Positions 11,901 through 22,455 of a DNA stretch of 42,693 bases are shown piece by piece; the stretch's first letter is position 1, and every line of letters begins with the position of its first letter. Made by a program: the position numbers and the translations under genes. Source of the DNA: Theristus sp. LFF4_11 (Eukaryota > Nematoda > Chromadorea > Monhysterida > Xyalidae). Location: the NCBI GenBank assembly GCA_030248135.1, contig JASANC010000466.1:1-42693 (forward strand), given 5' to 3'. The notes beneath the pieces are model-generated. The model was not told where the DNA came from and searched no databases. It was given only the letters and a program-made list of their open reading frames with translations.

Positions 11901-13297
11901 CCACCAGGCCACGAGGGTGACAAAATACCACCGGTTTCACAGGGTCAAAAATATTTGTGCAAAAGAGACGTTTTTTCCAATTCGCTTCCAACTTTCAAAA
12001 ACTCGTTTTGCCCCATAAAAGGTGCCGGGCACGACGGACGAGTGTGACAATCGAACGCGTTCCGCTGGTGATCTCAGCGACTCGCAGGCGCCCTCGGCAC
12101 TGTCCACTGCGATCAAACATCAAACGCAATCCGCTCACGATCATCCGGACGCCACCAATCAGCCTCCAACTGAGCCGTCACAATTCATGGACAACTGGAA
12201 TCCGTTTGTTGACGCTCCGTTCCCGCCGCCGCCGTCGTCGTCGTCAAACGCACCGAATCAAGTGAACTTGATGGACGATCAGAGTTTCGGCGCAGCGTTC
12301 GACGGACTTCGAAGGCAGGGCGGGCCACAACAGCTGCAGCCACGCAGGGTCGGCTCCGTCAGCAGTGAGTCGTTTGTGTTGTTCTTGTTTTACGAGTTTG
12401 CAGAAATTTTAACAAATCTTTAAAATTCCACTGTTTCTTTTGTCCGCCAGCTGAAATTTACAAACTGATTTGTCTTGAAGTAATTTTGAAGCTCTATATG
12501 CTGTCATACCTTCATTCGTGTTCTGTTTTCACAGGGAACATTGCTTTGCAGGCACCTCAAACGTCAAGTCGCGTGAGTCGCTGGTGATGGCGATCGATGA
12601 GCAAGACCCGTTCGGTGCGGCCCCGTTCAAGCCTCCGATCGCTGCGTGCAACAGACCGCAGGAGCTGGTCGACAAAGACCCCAGCCTCCTGGTGGGACGC
12701 AATTCGCAGTTGACCCTGAAAAGCAGCCCCTCGCCGTTGGACGGCAAACCGACACCAACGCATGATCAAGGTTGGGCAGAGCGAGCGCGCTTCATTCTTT
12801 CTCAGTCGGTAAAAATGGACCACAATTTTTTGCCGGGCCGTTTTTCGGCAATATTCTCTCGAATTTCAGGGTGTCAAAGTTTGCACTAACCGTGGCAGAA
12901 AACGTTCTTCCGTTTTGTTCCGTCTTCCGTTCGTTTCTTTCCTTTCATTTTGGGCGTGGTGACGCACTGTTTTCTTAACCAAGGCACTTTCGCTCGTTTG
13001 TTTGCTGTCTAGCATTTAGTCCACTGTTTTAGCGCTGCATGTTCAGCTGTGGCGTGTTGTGCTCTGCACCATGTTTACCGTTTACTTTTTTGTTTTCAGT
13101 GGTGATTAGGGGGCACTTTTTGAGTTTTGAAACATGTTTCGCCTGCAGGTCTGTCGAGCTCAAGCGTCTGCTTTTTTCAATCGCACCCGGCCGGTTCAAT
13201 CTCCTTCAGACGCATTGGTGCGCCGCCGAAACGACGCGTCTCGTATCAAGACTCAGACTCGAGCGCTTTCGACAGCTTTGCAATGAATAGAATTTGA
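5990..13297 (+). CDS. Same kinase gene, short form with alternative last exon
   Basis: The first 15 exons are as in the long form. The exon ending at 12770 (phase 1, HDQ G) can instead join 13149-13297 after the acceptor ttcgcctgcag. That exon reads LSSSSVCFFQSHPAG, continues to SYQDSDSSAFDSFAMNRI and stops at tga 13295-13297, giving 876 aa. It is followed by non-coding DNA and a canonical AATAAA at 13978. AAK1 and BMP2K in vertebrates likewise have short and long C-terminal forms. The exon also contains an internal phase-1 donor (attg|gtgcgc, about 13217), so use as a cassette exon is an alternative. Confidence 0.55.
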
Positions 13298-16200
13298 AAA
13301 GGGCACATACTGTGACCTACCACCCCTGAGCCACAATCCTCACTTAACCCTGACCCCCCATTACCACTATAACCAACGTCGTGATTCACTTGGTTCTGCT
13401 TTTCGAATTTTATCGAATTACCCCGGATTGTGCACTTCCTTTTGCATGCAACTTCAGTCTTGTTCTCATATCGCACAGTCACAAATACCCACAGGCACAT
13501 ACGCGTGTAAAACATTTTTTCAAAAAGGACACTAACTCAGAAAAGGAAGGACCTGGAAAGGATTCATCATTTGTTTGTCATTTGTTTTGTTGCCTGTAGA
13601 TATGTGCAATTTTTTGTTGTTTTAGGTTACTTTTGGGGTTTTGTTTTCGATGATTTCACGCAATTATTTTTTGTAAATACTGCAAGTGGTGTTGTGATTG
13701 GGATGGTGCACTTCTACGTGCATTCTCAGTTTTTGGCTGTTTTAAATTCAGTTTGCCATGTATTGCTGTTTTGAACCGGTTTCTATTCTTACTGTTTGAT
13801 TGTTTGCAATATTAGGATTTGAAAATCAGAACGCATGAACCTTTTCACTGCAACTTGTATAGGCGTAATTTTTTTGTCTGTGATACGACAAGTGCTATTT
13901 CTTTATTTGTTTTGGCAAACAATATGTTTTCGTTCAGGAAGTTTAGAACTATCAGTCAAAAAAATTGACTTTCTTGAAATAAAACGCACATAATGTGTCT
14001 TGTTGTGCTACGTTTGAGTGTTCTTTGTCCGCCGTCGCCTTCAGGGTGATCTTTCCACGACCTTTAAGAAACGGTTAGATAAAAAGTCTGTCGAAAAATA
14101 CGACATTGAGTGATGAAAAGAAATAAGAATGACGTCAAAAAAATTGGCTCGCCGGAACGTTTGAAATGTCAATACACCTAAATCAAAATCAAACTTGTTG
14201 TGTTGCAGAGCCGCTGGGTGCTGCCATGACCGTGGCGGCACCGCAAGACGAGATGCTGCTGGAAATCACGCCGACGATTTCGTACAGCCAATCGATGCAG
14301 CCGTACAGCGGCGGCACGAGCAGATACAAGAAACTGATCGACGACGACGACGACATCAGTGAAGCGGTCGTGCACGACACAAAGCCAACCGCCGCGCCGG
14401 CCGCTGGTCAGGCCGTTTGCGTTTTGTTGGCGTTGCGAGCGAACGTTCATGCACTTCATCGGATTGAATAAAACTGCCGAGACAAGAATTATACCTTGAT
14501 GTTCCACGTTTTGCAGCGCAACAGCTGCAGTTGCCGACTGTGGCGCACGGCGACGAGTGCGACTCTGTGGGATCGGCGTCCGACTTGAAACAACGAATGA
14601 ATGTGAGCAGAGCGCCGAAAAAAATGGATTTATGGTCCATTTTGTGGAAAATCAAAAGTAATCTCGACTATGGACGATCCCTTTCATACGCAGGCGAGCA
14701 CTCCTGAACTTGAGCAATCCGGCCACTATGACGCCGATTCGCGGTCGCATGAGCACGAGCCGAATTCAACGTCGCTCGACCGTGAATCGTCCGAAGGTGC
14801 TGCTGATCGTCTCGGTGGCCACAGCACGAACGATGGTGATGATGATGATGACATTGCCATGGAGCACGACACCGACTGGCAGCAGCAGCACGACCACAAG
14901 AGGTACAGGCACTCGGACGACGAGCACGATGCGGCTGACTGGCGCCTGGTTGGTTGCGCTTTGCTCATAGGTTCATTCATGTTGCAGCCGGTTTTGATGA
15001 CAGCGTTACGCCAAAAAGGTTCTCTGCAGTGATTAGGTGCTCTATCAGCAGAACTACGGTTAAAATTTCTCACTTGCCACCAGACTAAACGCAACAAGCT
15101 GGACGGTCGAACTGTCAGACATGCAATATGCGGGGTCAGGACAAAACCCCTCCCCTCCCCTCCCCTCCCCTCCTCCTTTTTGGAGGACAAAACCCCTCCC
15201 CTCCCCTCCCCTCCCCTCCCCTCCCCTCCTGAGACAGGACAAAACCCCTCCCCTCCTCCAACAAAAATTCAAAAAATGTCAAATTTTGATTTTTAAGGAT
15301 TACGGTAACTCCGGCAGTGGGTCTCGGCACGAATCACACAGGTTACGGTAATTTTGGGTCTTGACACGAAGTTGCTGAAAACCACTTTGTTTCATGTGAA
15401 TAACAGTTGAAACCTTTCAGAAACATGCAGCATTATAACAGAATGTCAAAAAATCGGATGTCAAGGATTACGGTATCTTGGCAGTGGGTCTCGACACGAT
15501 TTTTTTTAAACGTCCCTGATTGCCAGGAAAACTTACTAGAATGATAGATATCGTTCACATGATTGCATAAAACTGTCATATATCGGAAGTTTGGTCACAC
15601 GGGTTACGGTAGCGGTTGTTTTGGGTCTTGACACGAAGTTGCTGAAAACCACTTTGTTTCTTGTGAATAACAGTTGAAACTTTTCAGAAACATCCAGCAT
15701 CATAACAGAATGTCAAAAAATCGAATGTCAAGGATTACGGTAACTCTGCAGTGGGTCTCGACACGATTTTTTAAAAACGTCCTTGATTGCCAGGAAAAGC
15801 TACTAGAATGATAGATATCGTTCACATGATTGCATGAAACGGTCATATATCGGAAGTTTGGTCACACGGGTTACGGTAGCGGTTGTTTTGGGTCTTGACA
15901 CGAAGTTGCTGAAAACCACTTTGTTTCTTGTGAATAAAAGTTGAAACCTTTCAGAAACATGCAGCATTGTAACAGAATGTCAAAATATTGGATGTCAAGG
16001 ATTACGGTAACTCTGCAGTGGGTCTCGACACGATTTTTTAAAAACGTCCCTGATTGCCAGGAAAACTTACTAGAATGATAGATATCGTTCACATGATTGC
16101 ATAAAACGGTCATATATCGGAAGTTTGGTCACACGGGTTACGGTAGCGGTTGTTTTGGGTCTTGACACGAAGTTGCTGAAAACCACTTTGTTTCTTGTGA

Positions 16201-19200
16201 ATAACAGTTGAAACTTTTCAGAAACATGCAGCATCATAACAGAATGTCAAAAAATCGGATGTCAAGGATTACGGTAACTCTGCAGTGGGTCTCGACACGG
16301 TTTTTTAAAAACGTCCTTGGTTGCCAGGAAAAGCTACTAGAATGATAGACACCGTTCACATGATTGCATGAAACGGTTATATATCGCAAGTTTGGTCCCA
16401 CGGGTTACGGTAGCGGTCGTTTTGGGTCTTGACACGAAGTTGCTGAAAACCACTTTGTTTCTTGTGAATAACAGTTGAAACCTTTCAGAAACATGCAGCA
16501 TTATAACATGATGTAAGAAAATCGGATGTCAAGGATTATGGTAATTCTGCAGTGGGTCTCGACACGATTTTTTAAAAACGTCCCTGATTGCCAGGAAAAG
16601 CTACTAGAATGATAGATACCGTTCACATGATTGCACGAAACGGTCATATGTCGGAAGTTTGGTCACACGGGTTACGGTAGCGGTTGTTTTGGGTCTTGAC
16701 ACGAAGTTGCTGAAAACCATTTTTGAATGTTAATTTTGTTTAAAATTTGTTTTGTCAGTTTTTCTACGCTTTTAAATTGATTCATTCATGCAGGCTAGTA
16801 CCGTCATAGTCAATCTGTCATAGTCAAAGTGTAGTCGGTTGGTGCTGCAAAAAAACGTGAGAGTAAATGAAAAAGTAAAAGATGAGACGAGAAGTTATCA
16901 AGAACCAGTTTTGAAAAAAGTTCAAAAAAGAAAAAAAAACTCTGGCAATCAGGGACGTTTTTAAAAAATCGTTTCGAGACCCACAGCAGAGTTACCGTAA
17001 TTCTTGACATTTGATTTTTTGACATTCTGTTATATGAAATGGCCTCCCCGGGTGTAACGATCACTCTGGACCTCCAACGCCCCGAATCCTCCGGCCTCGA
17101 ACGCTGATGTAAAGATCGAAGCGCTCGGAACTTCGTCGACCTGCACTTTTGCTCAAAGTGAAAACACACGGTTGCGTTTGGTTGTGTGTGTGTGTGTGTG
17201 TCAGTCGTTAATGTTTCCACAGTTAATTCACAATTCAACCTTTTCTCTTTTTTCTCTTTTTTCTCTTTTATTATTTATTCCAATAAAACAGTCGACAGAA
17301 GAAGAATAGAACGGCACCGCTTCGATAGAACTTTCTCGACGTTAATACAGGAAAGACGATCAGTAGAACAAGAAGCAGAAGGATAAAACACGAACTGGCG
17401 CTAACTGACACCGAACAATAGCCGGGCACGGTTATTTATACAGTGAGTCACGTGACACCGGATTAACTGGGGTTAGGAAAGAAACAACCAGTCAATACAC
17501 AGCAACATACAACACAAACCAATCAGACGCGCCCACAACTATCAATCAGAAACGAGTAGGCGAGTGTCTGCACACACGCACCCTGTTATACGCAGTCACG
17601 CCAGGCACTCCCAGCACGTGAAAAGAGAACGGTGCGCCGCAAGGAAGCATGAGGCTAAAGTAGGCCATTACATATAATGCTGCATGTTTCTGAAAGGTTT
17701 CAACTGTTATTCACAAGAAACAAAGTGGTTTTCAGCAACTTCGTGTCAAGACACAAAACGACCGCTACCGTAACCCGTGTGACCAAACTTCCGACATATG
17801 ACCGTTTCATGCAATCATGTGAACGGTATCTATCATTCCAGTAGCTTTTCCTGGCAATCAGGGACGTTTTTAAAAAATCGTGTCGAGACCCACTGCAGAG
17901 TTACCGTAATCCTTAACATCCGATTTTTTGACATTCCGTTATGATGCTGCATGTTTCTGAGAAGTTTCAACTGTTAATCACAAGAAACAAAATGGTTTTC
18001 AGCAACTTCGTGTCAAGACCCAAAGCGACCGCTACCGTAACCCGTGTGACCAAACTTTCGACATATGGCCGTTTCATGCAATCATGTGAACGATATCTAT
18101 CATTCTAGCAGCTTTTCCTGGCAATCAGGGACGTTTTTAAAAAATCGTGTCGAGAGCCACTGCAGAGTTACCGTAATCCTTGACATCTGATTTTTTGACA
18201 TTCTGTTACAATGCTGCATGTTTCTGAAAGGTTTCAACGGTTATTCACAAGAAACAAAGTGGTTTTCAGCAACTTCGTGTCAAGACCAAAACGACCGCTA
18301 CCGTAACCCGTGTGACCAAACTTTCGACATATGACCGTTTTATGCAATCATGTGAACGATATCTATCATTCTAGTAGCTTTTCCTGGCAATCAGGGACGT
18401 TTTTAAAAAATCGTGTCGAGACCCACTGCAGAGCTACCGTAATCCTTGACATCTGATTTTTTGACATTCTGTTACAATGCTGCATGTTTCTGAAACGTTT
18501 CAACTGTTATTCACAAGAAACAAAGTGGTTTTCAGCAACTTCGTGTCAAGACCCAAAATTACCGTAACCTGTGTGATTCGTGTCGAGACCCACTGCCGGA
18601 GTTACCGTAATCCTTAAAAATCAAAATTTGACATTTTTTGAATTTTTGTTGGAGGAGGGGAGGGGTTTTGTCCTGTCTCAGGAGGGGAGGGGAGGGGAGG
18701 GGAGGGGTTTTGTCCTCCAAAAAGGAGGAGGGGAGGGGTTTTGTCCTGACCCCAATATGCGCATTGAAAATGGCATTAGCTAATCAGTGAGCTCAACTCA
18801 GAAGCCGCCAAACAATTGATTGCCTACGATTCACATTTTGACTGCAGAGTCCAGCTCTAAATCATAAGAAAGCTGCTTCACTAGACTTGCCAACAATCGT
18901 AGCCACGTTTTTCTCAGTCGACCGAAGCGGGTGACAGCGCCCTGGCGACCCCGTCCGCGATTGTCGACGAAGGTGGCCACGAGGCGTTGCTGGACGACGA
19001 CGAGCTCGAATGCGAGTTGGGTGGCCACCAGCAGCAGGCGACATGCGCCGCACTGCCACAAACGAGCACACCCTGTAGAGCACGCCAACGCCACGGTGAC
19101 AGTGACGCCAACAGCAACATTCCACCGGCCAATCAGCAGATCGTCACGGCCGTGATCGAGACGCGCGCTGCAGCACCGGCGAGCAGTCAGATGGGCGTCA

Positions 19201-20874
19201 GGCAACGGCAGCAAACGAGCGACAGTCGGCAACAGCCGCTGCAGACGCACGTTGGCGGCAGACAGCTGCCGAGCGCTGCCACGGCGCCGTTTCCTGGCGC
19301 ATTTCCGGCGCAACCGGCTGTCAGGTGCGTTCGAATTGTGATTTTTATGCATTTTTTGTCTGTTCAAGTTGCTTCCTTCAGGTGATTCGCTTGTTCTGTC
19401 TTATTTTCTAATAATGCCGACCATTTTATCACCCACGTGAACCATGAACGCTCAACATTCCTATTTTCATTTGCCAGCGTGTTCAACAGCAACGACGGCG
19501 CCGTCCGTTTGGTCGTGAACGCGAGTCCGTGCGCTGCTGAGAAACTCATACGACGACCTGTCGAGCCGTAAGTCACGTTTCGAAAAAAACCAACAACTTA
19601 CGGAAACCGCGCGTTTTTGCAAGCCACTCGAATCGAACAGTATCGAAATGCAGCCGATTTCAGACCGATCGAATGCAGCCGACCGCCGATGAGGCCGACC
19701 GGTGAGGTGCAGTCGGCGGCACACTATGCACGAGCGCCCTATGCAGCGGCACGCACTGCGATCTCCACGGGCACTCCAGCTGAGCTCGCTGATTCGCCAG
19801 CGCCGCCCGTGTCACCGGAGCGCCTGCAAACGTGCTCAGGGGCGTCGCTCTCTGACGACGCGTCCGGTGAGTCCGGCGACGATGAACTGCTGCTGTCGTC
19901 GGCGCTCGACTCGCGGTCAACGGGCAAACGCACGGCTGGCGGCAATGCGCCCAAGCGGAAACCACAGGTGGTGGCTGGGTGGGGCACTTGCTAGTGCAAT
20001 AGCTGTTCATGACATTGCTCAGACGGTTGTGTTTAGCGAGATCTTCAAACTGGTTTACAGTACGCTGCCACTACCAGGGCAGGTATTCGTGTTTATCAAT
20101 GACATGGGCAGCTACCGTGACAGCTGGTAGCCTATGTCGTGACGTGACACTGGCCAGTCTGTTTAGAAATCTCTGACTTTGATAAAATTCACAGACAATA
20201 AGAATGATAAACGACACTGCCACTGGAGGAAAGCCCCACAGTTGTTGTGCACGTCGCAGAGTGGTAGTTTTCTTCTCTGCATGTTGTTATGCGGGGCGCA
20301 GCACTCGTAAGGCCACCCCTGATGTTATGAACAGGCCAATACAAATGTTGTTTAACTGCGGCAGGCGCAACTACCGAAAGGCGCCCGTGTTCCGTTGGAC
20401 GACGGCGGTGACGAGCAGTTGGTGTCGACGAAGGCAAGCAAGTCGCACCAGGCACACCGCGCCACGGTGCCGGCGGTCACCACTGCACCCGCACCGAATC
20501 CACTGACACTCACGAAGGATGCAAAGGACGCCAAGAAGAAAGGTCTGTGCTGTGGTATGGGATTGAATAAGAACGCTTTGGGCAGATCCCATCGCACTGA
20601 CGAGCCATGCTGTGTGCGTCTACCTGGCGAAACCGCAAACAACGAACTTTCCGTATTGAATTTTGATACTGCACGTGCTGCAAAACAGACGAACAGAAAA
20701 CTCAAAAAACAATTCGAAGATAAATGCAGAACTGCGCATGCGAATTTTCACAAAGTTTCAGGTCGCAAAGGAAGCAGCAAGCATCAGCATGCGTCATCAG
20801 TTCTGGATGCGTCCAGCTTTGTGAACAGCAGTTTCCAAGCGGAAGACCTCGAGCCACCGATGTCTGTTCAATAG
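5990..20874 (+). CDS. AAK1/BIKE-type Numb-associated Ser/Thr kinase, long form
   Basis: Exons: 5990-6161, 6684-6811, 6873-6975, 7127-7275, 7368-7445, 7562-7696, 7773-7905, 8054-8160, 8243-8331, 8665-8993, 10747-10962, 11113-11311, 11603-11684, 12022-12364, 12552-12770, 14209-14406, 14517-14602, 14694-14948, 18918-19324, 19478-19567, 19664-19967, 20365-20874. All phases join, giving 1,443 aa. The kinase domain spans about residues 50-330: glycine loop EGGFAIVYKV, Lys78 in FALKRQY, HRDLK with catalytic Asp182, DFG Asp203 in VLCDFGSAT, and YRAPEM at about 234-239. YMLEPDPLKRPDIYQ is near-identical to human AAK1. The disordered tail retains family words: TSVAPRLRPKGKE, GHRRNVSDT, and endocytic NPF/DPF-type motifs RNPFADD, WNPF and DPFGAAPF. 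Family members phosphorylate the AP-2 mu subunit at clathrin-coated pits and regulate Numb. The last seven exons encode acidic, His/Gln- and Ala-rich sequence with no recognised domain. The nematode member of this family is SEL-5. The kinase identity is secure; the C-terminal exons are less so. Confidence 0.9.
9112..10627 (-). mobile_element. Degenerate hAT DNA transposon in kinase intron 10
   Basis: The element is 1,516 bp. It begins tagggatggatccgg and ends ccggctccatcccta (imperfect TIRs), and is flanked by a perfect 8-bp TSD cacgtggc (9104-9111 and 10628-10635). Subterminal DNA on both sides is built from ggatccgg/ccggaatccgg words (9117-9216 and 10517-10615), also in inverted orientation. 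A broken hAT transposase lies inside on the minus strand. The element sits wholly within the intron 8994-10746 and leaves the exons intact. Confidence 0.9.
9364..10069 (-). pseudogene. hAT transposase C-terminal remnant, frameshifted
   Basis: Two overlapping minus-strand frames together encode the C-terminal part of a hAT transposase. The upstream frame (10069-9707) has ATYVDPRFKNTAVVF, matching the conserved hAT xDPRFK segment. The downstream frame (9771-9364) has the hAT dimerisation signature: YPKLSTIARRYLAPLLTSVA, then NERMFSEARQFVYSRS and LNGVLPALDY. The frames swap in the poly-T/A tract near 9730-9745, consistent with a one-base slip. The N-terminal zinc finger and most of the catalytic region are missing, so no active protein is possible. 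Confidence 0.85.
11732..11927 (-). mobile_element. tRNA-related SINE, copy 1 (minus), kinase intron 13
   Basis: This 196-bp insert is flanked by a perfect 10-bp duplication ccaccggttt (11722-11731 and 11928-11937). It is a reverse-complement homologue of the SINE at 38,890-39,080. Shared words include the equivalents of ggcacttaatgaca, ggcgttctgtacgct and gggttagccctggctaaaaa. On the minus strand the head gives a box-A-like TGGCCTGGTGG and a box-B-like GGATCGAGC, typical of a tRNA-derived pol III promoter. Confidence 0.8.
13149..14208 (+). other. Alternative last exon, its 3' UTR, and intergenic-like intron
   Basis: After the stop at 13297 the sequence to about 14000 is T-rich and non-coding, as expected of a 3' UTR. 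Past the AATAAA at 13978-13983 it becomes T/G-rich (tgtgtcttgttgtgctacgt), like a downstream processing element. The same DNA is intronic for the long kinase form, whose next acceptor is tgttgcag ending at 14208. Confidence 0.45.
13978..13983 (+). terminator. Poly(A) signal for the short kinase form
   Basis: Canonical AATAAA, with T/G-rich sequence in the next 40 bases, about 680 bp after the short-form stop codon. Confidence 0.5.
15338..16730 (+). repeat. Left-arm tandem array, about 268-bp unit
   Basis: The marker gggttacggtagcgg starts at about 15599, 15867, 16135, 16401 and 16669, giving a period of 266-268 bp. A diverged first copy is at 15339 (ggttacggtaattttggg). Each unit also contains gggtctcgacacg, acgtccctgattgccaggaa, gatagatatcgttcacatga, and cttgacacgaagttgctgaa. 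Copies differ by scattered substitutions. Confidence 0.9.
17035..17672 (-). mobile_element. Solo LTR inserted in the foldback element
   Basis: The 638-bp segment starts tgaaatggcct and ends aggccattaca (TG...CA with short inverted ends). It is flanked by tata at 17031-17034 and 17673-17676, and interrupts a 268-bp unit whose halves resume on either side. Read on the minus strand, a TATA-like tataaata near 17437 is followed about 150 bp later by aataaataataaa near 17275, the order expected for an LTR promoter and poly(A) signal. It also contains a (TG)n run at 17183-17200. No internal retroelement genes are present, so it is most simply a solo LTR. Confidence 0.6.
17677..18575 (-). repeat. Right-arm tandem array, inverted copies of the 268-bp unit
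   Basis: The inverse marker accgctaccgtaacccgtgtg recurs at about 17761, 18027 and 18294, with a diverged fourth at 18558 (accgtaacctgtgtg). The spacing is about 265 bp. The units mirror those of the left arm, so transcripts across this intron could pair over more than 1 kb. Confidence 0.9.
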
Positions 20875-21930
20875 TGAAATGCTAAACTACTTTTATTATT
20901 TAAAATTCTTTTGGTCAACGCGAATTAATAATTTTGAAATCAACAAAACATTCTGTAACCATCTTTGCAGAATGGTTTTAAAAGTTGGAAATCTCGAATA
21001 ACGTAGGTTATTGTTGGTTACATTATCTTCATAAGTTCCTTTCAGCTTTCTGAAGTTCAAAATATTTTTGCCTGAATGTCTTGTTAATTGACAAACTGTA
21101 TCGTTAGTCAATTTAGCTGAGAATGTAAAAAATCGACTTAATTATATGAGTCGAGTTTTAGTCAAATCGTTCAATTTTCAAGCTGCAATTTCTCAATTCA
21201 TTTCTGTGAAATTGAACATTGTCATTATTATTGTTGTTGTTGTTATGACCTCTGTTCTGTTCTTGTTTCTCCGTTTGTTCTTACCGTAATCCTATTTATT
21301 ACGTGTCCCTGTGTCTTCGTCCCGTGCTATCTCATCCCCTCGCTTTTGCAACTTCTCTTAAATTTCAACATTCGTTTTTATTTATTAGAAAAGTTCAATT
21401 ATAAATTACAATTTACATTGTGTGACTGTTGTTTGGAGTTGCTACTTGTTATTTGTTGGTTGCTGAACTATTATTGGCTCCAATATCTCGCGATTCACTG
21501 GTGGTATTTGAACTTTTCCGTTTCTTGACATTAATCACGTTTTCCTTGAAGGGTTTTAACCCTAACATTGATTAGTGAATGATATTTTCGTGTCCCCTCA
21601 CTGTCATTAGTAAGCAATATCGGTTTTCAAGTGGTTTTTGGCAGTTGGAATTGTGTTGGATATAAGTGCTAAAAATCTATTTACTTTATTCAACTAATTG
21701 TGATCTAAATCAGAACTGAATTGTACCTTAGAAGATTTATTGAAAAAATGGTGAAATGTTGTGTGCTTTTCGTAATCTGTTCCGTGTACCGATGTGATCA
21801 ACTTCAGAGTTCATCGTTGTTATTTCTCGATAACCATTGATCTGCATTATTGTTATTGTTGCGCTCTGGTGAATATTCAAAATCTATTTTCAGAAATTGT
21901 CAAAACGCAAAAGTTGTGATATAACACGGA

Positions 21931-21936
21931 AATAAA
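21931..21936 (+). terminator. Candidate poly(A) signal of the kinase gene
   Basis: AATAAA in the string ggaaataaattttattc, about 1.06 kb after the stop codon, followed by a T-rich stretch. Confidence 0.35.
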
Positions 21937-22374
21937 TTTTATTCAATTCTTTTTTAACAAAATTTATTTCTCATTTACCCTCATCATTCTCATCCCATTA
22001 CTTTCCAATTTCTGTGTAAGTTTTTCTGTCCATTACAAATTATTCAGTGGAAGTTATTCGAACTTTTCAAATGAAAAATACAAATTAGAACTTTATTCGT
22101 ATCCCAATAATTACTGTTGTTGCTATTCTTTTACATATAAACCGTTTTGATGGTGTTGCAGTAACTGTGAACTTCCATTTTGTGGGATTTTGATTTTGTC
22201 ATTTCATGATAAAATCGACACAGACATTATAAAATTTGTGGATTTTGTGTTTTCGGTTGAGTTATTGGCTATTGGCCAGTGATCGGTATGCGCTCATTTC
22301 GAAGCAGGACCGAGTTTTTTCGCCACTGTTCAGTTCGATTAATTTTGTTCTCATTGTTCTGATCAGCACAGTGC

Positions 22375-22380
22375 AATAAA
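22375..22380 (+). terminator. AATAAA about 75 bp upstream of the DDB1 acceptor
   Basis: AATAAA in gtgcaataaaaagcgg. Its distance to the acceptor ending at 22453 is what is expected between the poly(A) signal of an upstream gene and the trans-splice site of a downstream gene in a nematode operon. It may equally be coincidental. Confidence 0.35.
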
Positions 22381-22441
22381 AAGCGGACCCCTTACTGGTG
22401 CATCCCAGATGTAGCCCTCTTTTCAGGACACACCCCACCCC

Positions 22442-22455
22442 ACCCCGTTTCAGGA
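22442..22455 (+). promoter_or_regulatory. Splice acceptor abutting the DDB1 start codon
   Basis: The string ccccgtttcag ends at 22453 and is followed by GA and then the ATG at 22456. A consensus acceptor two bases before the start codon indicates either spliced-leader trans-splicing or a 5'-UTR intron. No upstream donor could be assigned. Confidence 0.5.

Larger units (their letters stand above)
15132..18753. mobile_element. Foldback-type element with tandem-repeat arms (3.6 kb)
   Basis: The outer ends are inverted copies: ggggtcaggacaaaacccct at the left and aggggttttgtcctgacccc at the right. A 7-bp direct repeat aatatgc flanks them (15125-15131 and 18754-18760). Inside the ends come cccct/agggg arrays, then long arms made of about 268-bp tandem repeats, opposite in orientation left and right (about 15,340-16,730 and 17,673-18,575). 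The loop is about 200 bp plus a solo LTR. This architecture matches Drosophila FB-type foldback transposons. No transposase is present. It lies entirely within kinase intron 14949-18917. Confidence 0.85.
20875..22453 (+). other. Kinase 3' UTR / gap before DDB1
   Basis: AT-rich non-coding DNA after the long-form stop at 20872-20874. There are two canonical AATAAA words, at 21931-21936 and 22375-22380. No exon-like sequence was recognised. The last 60 bases are C-rich (accccaccccaccccgtttcag), running into the DDB1 acceptor. Confidence 0.45.

Noticed and set aside
16810..17238. 142-codon minus-strand open frame
   Set aside because: It spans the foldback loop, a broken 268-bp unit and part of the solo LTR, and has no domain or splice support.
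15338..18575. CRISPR-like regularly spaced repeats
   Set aside because: The repeat unit is 268 bp with no unique spacers, the arms are inverted relative to each other, and the setting is a eukaryotic intron.
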